DNA of 8,768 nt from a bacterium (lineage in GTDB: Bacteria; Patescibacteriota; Microgenomatia; UBA1400; RBG-16-45-19), in NCBI GenBank assembly GCA_003247275.1, contig QKAA01000090.1:1-8768 (forward strand). The letters run 5' to 3'. Shown piece by piece: positions 1 to 5,467 of the stretch. Both the position numbers and the translations under genes were made by a program. The first letter of the stretch is position 1, and each line of letters begins with the position of its first letter. The notes below the pieces were generated by a model that was given only the letters and a program-made list of their open reading frames with translations, was not told the origin of the DNA and made no database searches.

Positions 1-568
1 TAATAACATTGATGGCAACTAAGCCTTGATTGGCACCGGGGATTGTTCCACTTAGCCATACTTGATTAATTTGTTGATCGAATTTAACTACTTGGAGATT
101 TCTGACCGTGTTGGTTTCATTTCCATAACGACCGGCCATTTTTTTACCTTTGTGAACTCGGCCGGGAGTGGTGCCTTGGCCAATAGAGCCAGGAGCGCGC
201 CAACGATCGGATTGACCGTGGGTTTTAGGTCCACCTTTAAAACCCCAGCGCTTCATAACACCAGAAAAGCCGCGACCTTTGGTGGTACCGGTGACTTGAA
301 CAATATCACCAACGGTAACTACTTGATCAAAAGAAATGTTGTCGCCCACTTTAATTGTTTCTGTATTATCGACGAGGATTTCTTTTTGGCACTTTTGAGT
401 TTTTTTAGTTTGTACGTCAACCTTAATAGCTTGATAGCCATCAACTTCAACTGTTTTAACTTGAGCCACAGTTAAAGGGGCCACGTCAACTATTGTGACT
501 GGTATACGTTTGCCTGATTTTGTCCAGGCTTGTGTCATGTTGGTTTTAGTACCAAAAAATGTTTTCAT
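1..568 (-). CDS. rplC: 50S ribosomal protein uL3 (L3), 3' end outside window
   Basis: uL3 is an early-assembling large-subunit protein that binds 23S rRNA near its 3' end and sends a loop toward the peptidyl transferase centre. The window holds 189 codons with no stop before the edge; the family is about 205-215 residues, so only a short tail should be missing. Recognisable blocks are an N-terminal GTKTNMTQAW (family pattern GKKxGMT), VTGTTKGRGFSGVMKRWGF at about 92-110, GGPKTHGQSDR at 112-122 and RAPGSIGQGTTPGRVHKGKK at 124-143, the central-extension signature. The ATG at 568 is chosen because an in-frame TAG lies five codons upstream and a GAG Shine-Dalgarno core lies 7 nt upstream. The region between GYQAIKV and the KGRGF block is about 17 residues shorter than in E. 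coli and lacks the usual GHFxKAGV segment. The glutamine methylated in E. coli (Gln150) aligns with Thr133. It follows rpsJ after a structured 105-nt spacer. Confidence 0.96.
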   Translation of the reverse strand, partial: MKTFFGTKTNMTQAWTKSGKRIPVTIVDVAPLTVAQVKTVEVDGYQAIKVDVQTKKTQKCQKEILVDNTETIKVGDNISFDQVVTVGDIVQVTGTTKGRGFSGVMKRWGFKGGPKTHGQSDRWRAPGSIGQGTTPGRVHKGKKMAGRYGNETNTVRNLQVVKFDQQINQVWLSGTIPGANQGLVAINVI

Positions 569-575
569 AACTATT

Positions 576-618
576 CTCAACTAAAAAGCGGCTTGTTGTT
601 GACGGCCGCTTTATTGAG
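576..618 (-). promoter_or_regulatory. Extended hairpin over the rplC Shine-Dalgarno; terminator-like core
   Basis: In the minus-strand RNA, AAAGCGGC (612-605) pairs with GCCGCUUU (592-585) around a 12-nt loop containing CAACAACAA, and UU follows. This gives a GC-rich stem followed by five consecutive U (587-583), terminator-like but with a short U-tract. An outer stem can also form between CUCAAU (618-613) and GUUGAG (581-576), giving 14 pairs in all with a 3-nt UUA bulge. The outer stem contains the GAG that is the only Shine-Dalgarno candidate for rplC, 7 nt before its ATG at 568. The fold is seen in the sequence. A role as translational switch or partial attenuator for rplC and downstream S10-operon genes is inferred. 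Confidence 0.5.
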
Positions 619-635
619 GTCCGTTTCAATAATTT

Positions 636-673
636 TGCTGCGCGCTACTTACCACATGGGGTAGCATACAGCA
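636..673 (-). promoter_or_regulatory. Imperfect 12-bp hairpin directly after the rpsJ stop
   Basis: The minus-strand RNA starting right after the rpsJ UAA folds as UGCUG-UAU-GCUAC (673-661), a 12-nt loop (660-649) and GUAGC-GCG-CAGCA (648-636). Within the UAU/GCG internal loop, both outer positions make U-G wobbles, leaving one A-C mismatch between two 6-bp arms. These wobbles exist only in minus-strand RNA, the transcribed direction. No U-tract follows, so it is not an intrinsic terminator. It could be a protein-binding leader element or an mRNA-stabilising element; this is inference. A short ORF starting in the rpsJ stop (TAATG) runs through the 5' arm and loop of this stem. Confidence 0.45.
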
Positions 674-982
674 TTACATTTTAATTTCAATGCCAACTCC
701 AGCTGGAAGCTCGAGATGCATGAGTGAGTCTATGGTTTTACCCGTAGGCTTGACGATATCGACTAAGCGTTTGTGAGTTAAGATATGAAACTTCTCACGG
801 GCGTTTTTGTCGGTATGAGGAGAAGTAAGGACGGTAAACTGCTTCTTGTCGGTTGGGAGAGGAACTGGTCCGGCAACTTGAGCTCCGGTTGTCAAAGCGG
901 TGTCGACAATCTTTTGTGCAGCTTCATCGATAACTCGATGGTCGTATGATTTTAATCTAACTCTGATTCGGCTTTGTGCCAT
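674..982 (-). CDS. rpsJ: 30S ribosomal protein uS10 (S10/NusE)
   Basis: uS10 is a late-assembling protein of the 30S head. As NusE it also pairs with NusB in antitermination complexes and with NusG to link RNA polymerase to the leading ribosome. The 102-residue length is typical. Diagnostic stretches are [21 protein letters not shown] at residues 5-25, GPVPLPTDK at 38-46, the rRNA-binding loop [17 protein letters not shown] at 49-65 and the C-terminal [13 protein letters not shown]. The ATG at 982 has an AAGG Shine-Dalgarno (991-988) 5 nt upstream, and an in-frame TAA five codons upstream bars a longer form. It is the first gene of the S10 block, placed 78 nt after tuf, with strong RNA hairpins on both sides. 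This differs from E. coli, where the S10 operon has its own promoter and a long L4-binding leader. Confidence 0.98.
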   Translation of the reverse strand: MAQSRIRVRLKSYDHRVIDEAAQKIVDTALTTGAQVAGPVPLPTDKKQFTVLTSPHTDKNAREKFHILTHKRLVDIVKPTGKTIDSLMHLELPAGVGIEIKM

Positions 983-1011
983 ATTCGCCTTTTTTTATTT
1001 TTTCATCTTTA

Positions 1012-1047
1012 GTCACAAGTCCCCCGAATATCGGGGGAACTTATGAC
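1012..1047 (-). promoter_or_regulatory. Strong 16-bp hairpin between tuf and rpsJ
   Basis: The minus-strand RNA folds as GUCAUAAGU (1047-1039), a bulged U (1038), CCCCCGA (1037-1031), a UAU triloop, UCGGGGG (1027-1021) and ACUUGUGAC (1020-1012). That gives 9 plus 7 pairs with a single bulge. One pair (1043/1016) is a G-U wobble in the minus-strand RNA but a C/A mismatch in plus-strand RNA, which fits function in the tuf-rpsJ transcript. A-rich sequence follows instead of a U-tract, so it is not a canonical intrinsic terminator. It could be a processing or stability barrier separating abundant tuf mRNA from the S10 genes, a pause site or a protein-binding leader; the sequence does not decide. 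Confidence 0.6.
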
Positions 1048-1060
1048 ATAAATCAATATA

Positions 1061-2242
1061 TTATTTAACAATCTTTGTAACAGCGCCTGCTCCAACTGTC
1101 TTACCACCTTCGCGGATAGCGAAGCGAAGACCGTTTTCCATAGCTGCTGGTTGAATTAATTTAACAACCATCTTGGCGTTGTCGCCTGGCATAACCATCT
1201 CAACACCTTCTGGTAAAGTGATTTCACCAGTAATATCAGTTGTTTTGATGTAGAACTGAGGTCGGTATCCTGAGAAGAAGGGACTGTGACGACCACCTTC
1301 ATCTTTGGTTAAGATATAAACTTCAGCTTCGAACTCGGTGTGAGGGGTAATAGAACCGGCTTTAGCCAGAACTTGACCACGCTCAATTTGATCTTTTTCA
1401 ACACCGCGGAGAAGAATACCGACGTTATCGCCAGCTTGTCCTTCATCGAGAGTTTTTCTAAACATCTCGACGCCAGTGACAACTGATTTCTTGGTATCAG
1501 TAATACCAACAATTTCAATTTCTTCACCGACTTTAACTTTACCGCGCTCGATACGACCGGTAGCAACGGTACCACGACCCTTGATAGAGAAGACGTCTTC
1601 GACAGCCATTAAGAATGGTTTGTCAATTTCGCGCTCAGGAACTGGAATGTATTCATCAACTTTATCCATGAGTTCCATGATGGCGTCTTGAGCCTTTTCA
1701 TCACCTTCAAGAGCTTTGAGGGCTGAAACACGAACGATAGGAGTTTCGTCGCCAGGATATTGATACTTGGTTAAAAGTTCACGAATTTCCATTTCGACGA
1801 GGTCGAGAAGTTCTGGATCGTCAACCATGTCACATTTGTTAAGAGCAACAACGAGCTTAGGAACGTTAACTTGGTGAGCCAAGAGAATGTGCTCGCGAGT
1901 TTGAGGCATAGGACCATCGGTTGCAGCGACAACAAGAATGGCACCGTCCATTTGGGCTGCACCAGTAATCATGTTTTTGATGTAGTCAGCGTGACCTGGA
2001 GCATCAATGTGAGCGTAGTGTCTCTCTTTTGTTTCATATTCAACGTGAGTAACGTTAATGGTAACGCCACGAGCTTTTTCTTCGGGGGCGTTATCGATGT
2101 CATTGTAATTTAATGCTTTGGATAAACCTTTTTTAGCCAAAGTAGTTGTAATAGCAGCTGTTAACGTGGTTTTACCGTGGTCGACGTGACCGATGGTACC
2201 AATGTTAACGTGCGGTTTGGTGCGCTGATATGTGTCTGCCAT
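1061..2242 (-). CDS. tuf: Elongation factor Tu (EF-Tu)
   Basis: EF-Tu is the cytoplasmic GTPase that delivers aminoacyl-tRNA to the ribosomal A site. The 393 residues are full length with three domains: the G domain to about residue 200, then beta-barrel domains II and III. Visible GTPase motifs are GHVDHGKT (18-25), switch I RGVTIN with Thr61, DAPGH (80-84) with catalytic His84, NKCD (135-138) and SALKALEGD (173-181). Domain III shows [16 protein letters not shown] (316-331) and ends [14 protein letters not shown]. The usual DCPGH motif has Ala81 instead of Cys, a variant I associate with Chloroflexota and CPR sequences. Positions tied to kirromycin sensitivity in E. coli (Gln124 and the Ala in LRFAIREGG) look wild type. 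The ATG at 2242 has the strongest ribosome binding site in the window. tuf follows fusA by 35 nt, as in the classical str operon. Confidence 0.99.
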   Translation of the reverse strand: MADTYQRTKPHVNIGTIGHVDHGKTTLTAAITTTLAKKGLSKALNYNDIDNAPEEKARGVTINVTHVEYETKERHYAHIDAPGHADYIKNMITGAAQMDGAILVVAATDGPMPQTREHILLAHQVNVPKLVVALNKCDMVDDPELLDLVEMEIRELLTKYQYPGDETPIVRVSALKALEGDEKAQDAIMELMDKVDEYIPVPEREIDKPFLMAVEDVFSIKGRGTVATGRIERGKVKVGEEIEIVGITDTKKSVVTGVEMFRKTLDEGQAGDNVGILLRGVEKDQIERGQVLAKAGSITPHTEFEAEVYILTKDEGGRHSPFFSGYRPQFYIKTTDITGEITLPEGVEMVMPGDNAKMVVKLIQPAAMENGLRFAIREGGKTVGAGAVTKIVK

Positions 2243-2246
2243 GTTT

Positions 2247-2252
2247 CTCCTT
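2247..2252 (-). promoter_or_regulatory. Strong Shine-Dalgarno site of tuf
   Basis: AAGGAG lies 4 nt before the tuf ATG (2242). It is the best match to the anti-Shine-Dalgarno in this window. The other genes have shorter sites: AAGG before fusA, rpsG and rpsJ, and GAG before rplC. rpsL has none nearby. This fits EF-Tu being made in excess over its operon neighbours. The 35-nt fusA-tuf spacer is otherwise pure AT, including a TATATATAT run, but no matching -35 hexamer was found, so a separate tuf promoter is not called. Confidence 0.8.
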
Positions 2253-2277
2253 ATATATATACTTTTTTATTAATTAA

Positions 2278-4416
2278 TTATTGGTTACTATTTGGTTTTT
2301 TGGCACTAATAACCTGGTCGGCAATCTGCGATGGGACAATCTCGTAGTGAGAGGGTTCCATATAGTAGTTGGCACGACCTTGAGTAATGCTCCGCAGAAT
2401 TGTAGCATACCTCGATAACTCTGCCAAGGGGACAAGTGCAGTAATTATACGAGCATTTCCTCTGGTGTTAGAATCGAGAATTTGAGAGCGTTTGGCAGAA
2501 AGGTCGCCAATAACGTCACCCATAAAATCTTCTGGAGTAGTAACTTCCACCTTCATGATTGGCTCAAGCAAAGAGAGGTTAGCTTTTTTAACGGCTGATT
2601 GGAGAGCCATAGAACCGGCAATCTTAAAGGCCATTTCAGAAGAGTCAACATCGTGATAGGTACCGTCATAGACGATAACTTTCATGTCAACGATGGGGTA
2701 ACCGGCTAACACACCATTTTCCATGGCTTCTTTAACACCTTTTTCGATAGCGGGAATAAATTCTTTAGGAATGGCACCACCAGTAATTTCGGAAACAAAC
2801 TCGAAACCTTCACCACGGTTTTTGGGTTCAATTCTGATTAAACAGTGACCGTATTGACCGTGACCTCCAGTTTGGCGGATGTATTTACCTTCAGCTTCGG
2901 CATTTTGAGTAATGGTTTCGCGATAAGCAACTTGAGGATTACCGACATCGGCACCAACGGAGAATTCCCGTTTCATACGATCAACAATGATGTCTAAGTG
3001 AAGTTCACCCATACCAGCGATAATAGTTTGGCCAGTATCGTGATCAACTTTGACTCTGAAGGTAGGATCTTCTTCGGAAAGGCGAGCAAGAGCCACACCC
3101 ATTTTTTCTTGATCAGCTTTGGTTTTGGGTTCGATAGCTAAAGAGATAACTGGTTCGGCGAATTCAATTCCCTCATAGGTAATTGGATGAGTTTCATCAC
3201 AAAGAGTGTCACCAGTTTTGGTGTCTTTAAGACCGACGACAGCGACAATCTCACCAGCTTGGGCTTGCTTTATTTCTTCACGATCGTTGGCGTGCATGAG
3301 TAACAAGCGGCCAATGCGTTCTTTGGAGCGTTTGTTGGCGTTTAAGGCATAGGATCCGGCTTCAAGAGTTCCGGAGTAAACACGAACATAGGTTAATTTT
3401 CCAACATGAGGATCAACTTGGATTTTGAAAGCTAAACCAGAGAAAGGCTCTTCGGGAATTAGTTTTCGGGCTTCTTCTTGTTCGGTTTTGGGGTTAATGC
3501 CCTTAATTTCTTTAATATCGACGGGACTGGGGAGGTATTCAACCACTGCGTCAAGAAGGGGCTGAACGCCTTTGTTTCTTAAGGATGATCCACAAAAGAT
3601 GGGGACAAGTTTGTAACCAATGGTGGCCTTGCGAAGGGCAACTTTAATCTCGTTAACGGAGATTTCTTGACCTTCGAGGAATTTCTCCATTAAGGCATCG
3701 TCAGTTTCAGCGACTTGTTCAATTAATTTTTCGCGATACTCTTTGACTTGATCGACCATGTCAGCGGGAATGTCGACTTCTTTGTATTTAGCGCCAGTTT
3801 CATCGCCTTCCCAAATGAGAGCTTTTTCATCGAGTAAAAGTACGACTCCCTTGAAATCACTTTCTTGACCGATAGGAAGAGTCATAATGGCGGGCTTAAC
3901 ACCTAATTTTTCTTTGATGTCGTCGACAACCATGAATAAGTCGGCACCAATTTTGTCCATTTTATTGACGAAACAAATGCGAGGAACTTTGTATTTATCG
4001 GCTTGGCGCCAGACAGTTTCAGATTGGGACTGAACACCTTCATTACCATCGAGAACAGTGACGCCACCATCGAGAACGCGTAATGAACGCTCAACTTCGG
4101 CGGTGAAATCAACGTGGCCTGGAGTATCGATAATATTAAATCGGAAAGCATCTTTAGGCATGGCAGTTTCGAAAACGGGAGTCCAGAAAGCGGTGGTAGC
4201 GGCGGAAACAATGGTAATACCGCGCTCGCGTTCTTGAGCCATCCAGTCCATTTGGGTGTCACCCTCATCAATGTTTCCAATCTTGTAGGTTCTACCAGTG
4301 TAAAAAAGAATACGTTCGGTAGTAGTGGTTTTACCAGCATCAATATGCGCGATAATACCAATATTTCTGATGTGATCTAAAGGAACTTGTTGAGAATGAT
4401 CTTTTGAAGTAGCCAT
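2278..4416 (-). CDS. fusA: Elongation factor G (EF-G)
   Basis: EF-G is the translocation GTPase that moves tRNAs and mRNA after peptide bond formation and, with RRF, splits post-termination ribosomes. At 712 residues it matches the family length of about 690-710. GTPase motifs are AHIDAGKT (23-30), switch I RGITI (65-69), DTPGH (97-101), NKMD (151-154) and the [10 protein letters not shown] block (276-285). Domain II begins near residue 325 ([17 protein letters not shown]). Domain III includes [10 protein letters not shown] (467-476). Domain IV has GGHGQYGH (517-524) and the tip loop [12 protein letters not shown] (586-597). Domain V ends [21 protein letters not shown]. This is the canonical form, not a fusA2- or tetM-like paralogue. 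The ATG at 4416 follows TAAGG at 4421-4425. It sits 62 nt after rpsG and 35 nt before tuf in the standard str order. Confidence 0.99.
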   Translation of the reverse strand: MATSKDHSQQVPLDHIRNIGIIAHIDAGKTTTTERILFYTGRTYKIGNIDEGDTQMDWMAQERERGITIVSAATTAFWTPVFETAMPKDAFRFNIIDTPGHVDFTAEVERSLRVLDGGVTVLDGNEGVQSQSETVWRQADKYKVPRICFVNKMDKIGADLFMVVDDIKEKLGVKPAIMTLPIGQESDFKGVVLLLDEKALIWEGDETGAKYKEVDIPADMVDQVKEYREKLIEQVAETDDALMEKFLEGQEISVNEIKVALRKATIGYKLVPIFCGSSLRNKGVQPLLDAVVEYLPSPVDIKEIKGINPKTEQEEARKLIPEEPFSGLAFKIQVDPHVGKLTYVRVYSGTLEAGSYALNANKRSKERIGRLLLMHANDREEIKQAQAGEIVAVVGLKDTKTGDTLCDETHPITYEGIEFAEPVISLAIEPKTKADQEKMGVALARLSEEDPTFRVKVDHDTGQTIIAGMGELHLDIIVDRMKREFSVGADVGNPQVAYRETITQNAEAEGKYIRQTGGHGQYGHCLIRIEPKNRGEGFEFVSEITGGAIPKEFIPAIEKGVKEAMENGVLAGYPIVDMKVIVYDGTYHDVDSSEMAFKIAGSMALQSAVKKANLSLLEPIMKVEVTTPEDFMGDVIGDLSAKRSQILDSNTRGNARIITALVPLAELSRYATILRSITQGRANYYMEPSHYEIVPSQIADQVISAKKPNSNQ

Positions 4417-4478
4417 ATTACCTTATTTATATCCAATTAATAATCTCGTTTGATGATTTTTGACGATCAATTAACGAC

Positions 4479-4955
4479 CTACCATCTGAAATGAGCGAAG
4501 GCTTTGTTGGCCTCAGCCATTTTGTGCATGGTTAGTTTCTTCTGAATTGATCCACCCTGATTGTTCATAGCATCCATGATTTCGGCTGCTAATTTGTCAG
4601 CGAAGGTGTGAAATTCAGAATTGGGGCGTTTATTTGCCTCAAGAACCAACCAGCGGATGGCAAGAGCGAAGGCTCTTTTACCTTTAACGGGGGTAGGAAC
4701 TTGATAAGCAGCTCCACCAACACGACGAGAACGAACTTCGATTTTGGGAGTAATGTTCTCGAGAGCGGTTTCGAAAACCATTAATGGTTCTTGTTTGGTT
4801 TTAGCGGCAACAATTTCAAAAGCATTGTAAACCTGTTTTTGAGCAACACTCTTTTTACCATCAACCATGACACGATTGACTAGTTTGGTTACTTCTGGAG
4901 ATTGGTAAACGGGATCGGGAGTTATATCGCGATGATAATTTTTCTTAGTTCTCAT
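4479..4955 (-). CDS. rpsG: 30S ribosomal protein uS7 (S7)
   Basis: uS7 is a primary 16S rRNA-binding protein that nucleates assembly of the 30S head and lies near the mRNA exit and E site. The 158 residues match the usual 155-158. Diagnostic blocks are VNRVMVDGKKSVAQK (26-40), the helical VFETALENITPKIEVRSRRVGGAAYQVP stretch (60-87), ALAIRWLV (97-104) and the C-terminal MAEANKAFAHFRW, where the protein ends. The ATG at 4955 follows AAGG by 4 nt, and that site directly follows the rpsL stop codon. Only 9 nt separate the two genes, so translational coupling is likely. In E. coli the rpsL-rpsG spacer is about 100 nt and carries the S7 feedback site. There is no room for that element here. The stop codon is TAG, the only non-TAA stop in the window. 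Confidence 0.98.
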   Translation of the reverse strand: MRTKKNYHRDITPDPVYQSPEVTKLVNRVMVDGKKSVAQKQVYNAFEIVAAKTKQEPLMVFETALENITPKIEVRSRRVGGAAYQVPTPVKGKRAFALAIRWLVLEANKRPNSEFHTFADKLAAEIMDAMNNQGGSIQKKLTMHKMAEANKAFAHFRW

Positions 4956-4964
4956 ATAACCTTT

Positions 4965-5393
4965 TTATGCAGAAGCACCCTTTCCTTCAGATTTTCTAAC
5001 ACCGTATTTACTGCGTGAACTCTTACGGTTTTCAACACCAGCACAGTCAAATTTACCTCTGACGATGTGATATTTAACACCGGGAAGGTCTTTGACGCGT
5101 CCACCTCTAACTAAAACGATAGAGTGTTCAGCTAAATTATGGCCTTCACCTTGAATATATGCAGTTACTTCTTGACGATTAGAAAGACGAACACGAGCAA
5201 CTTTTCGCAAAGCGGAGTTTGGTTTCTTTGGCGTCATGGTTTTAACTAAGGTACAGACACCACGTTTTTGAGGATTGGTGGTGGCAACGTGACGTCGGTC
5301 TTTAGCGTTATAGCTTCTTCTTAAAGCCGCACCTTTGACGGTTTTTTGTTTAGTTCTTCGCCCTTTGCGAATAAGTTGGTTAATTGTTGGCAT
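4965..5393 (-). CDS. rpsL: 30S ribosomal protein uS12 (S12)
   Basis: uS12 sits at the decoding centre and takes part in tRNA selection. The 142 residues are longer than the E. coli 124. The extra length lies mostly between RKGR (9-12) and NPQKRGVCT (40-48), in a basic segment with [18 protein letters not shown], plus a tail KSEGKGASA. Key blocks are [19 protein letters not shown] (52-70), whose Lys56/Lys57 correspond to the streptomycin-critical lysines, [10 protein letters not shown] (82-91) and [14 protein letters not shown] (96-109), with Asp102 as the expected RimO methylthiolation site. These decoding-site residues look wild type, so target-mutation streptomycin resistance is not predicted. 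The ATG at 5393 is fixed by an in-frame TAA two codons upstream, but no Shine-Dalgarno is visible in the A-rich 20 nt before it. It is first in the str block, 74 nt after rpoC. Confidence 0.98.
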   Translation of the reverse strand: MPTINQLIRKGRRTKQKTVKGAALRRSYNAKDRRHVATTNPQKRGVCTLVKTMTPKKPNSALRKVARVRLSNRQEVTAYIQGEGHNLAEHSIVLVRGGRVKDLPGVKYHIVRGKFDCAGVENRKSSRSKYGVRKSEGKGASA

Positions 5394-5467
5394 ATTTTAT
5401 TTTTTGTCTTTCTTGTCTTTTGTTAACTTTGTTTGTTATTTGATACCTTTTCCTCAAAAAGTAAAGA
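5394..5467 (-). other. A-rich 74-nt spacer between rpoC and rpsL
   Basis: The transcript here is strongly A-rich, with repeated GACAA/AAGAAAGACAA units and little folding potential. No terminator is visible, so read-through from rpoC into rpsL is expected. No good -35/-10 pair was found. A purine run GAGGAAAAGG (5455-5446) resembles a ribosome binding site but no usable start codon follows it, and it is 52 nt from the rpsL ATG. The rpsL ATG itself has only A-rich sequence before it. A-rich unstructured leaders can support initiation without a Shine-Dalgarno; applying that here is inference. Confidence 0.55.

Noticed and set aside
62..475. 137-codon plus-strand ORF opposite rplC
   Set aside because: It lies wholly antisense to a well-conserved ribosomal protein gene, has no recognisable domain or ribosome binding site, and its composition follows from the rplC codons.
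585..612. Simple intrinsic terminator ending the operon after rpsJ
   Set aside because: Only five U follow, three of them within the stem, and rplC starts 17 nt beyond the stem on the same strand. A full operon end is unlikely, so it is listed as a regulatory hairpin instead.
995..1006. Three-codon frame ATG AAA AAA TAA just before rpsJ
   Set aside because: It falls in an A-rich tract where such a frame arises easily. Its only upstream G-run is locked in the 1012-1047 hairpin, so there is no support for translation.
2253..2277. Possible internal promoter for tuf in the AT-rich fusA-tuf gap
   Set aside because: A TATATATAT run could pass as a -10 element, but no -35-like hexamer lies at a 16-18 nt spacing and the leader would be only a few bases long.
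3903..4361. 152-codon ORF in another minus-strand frame inside fusA
   Set aside because: It overlaps the highly conserved GTPase domain of EF-G and reads as a low-complexity frame-shifted shadow with no family motif.
4114..4380. Plus-strand ORF opposite the start of fusA, and similar antisense ORFs opposite tuf (1476-1691, 1871-2113)
   Set aside because: All are fully contained opposite conserved genes and lack start signals of their own.
4417..4478. Possible hairpin or operator in the rpsG-fusA spacer
   Set aside because: Short repeats of TTAATTG and GTCGTTAATTGATCGTC were examined, but they do not form a stable inverted repeat. Only the TAAGG site before fusA can be supported.
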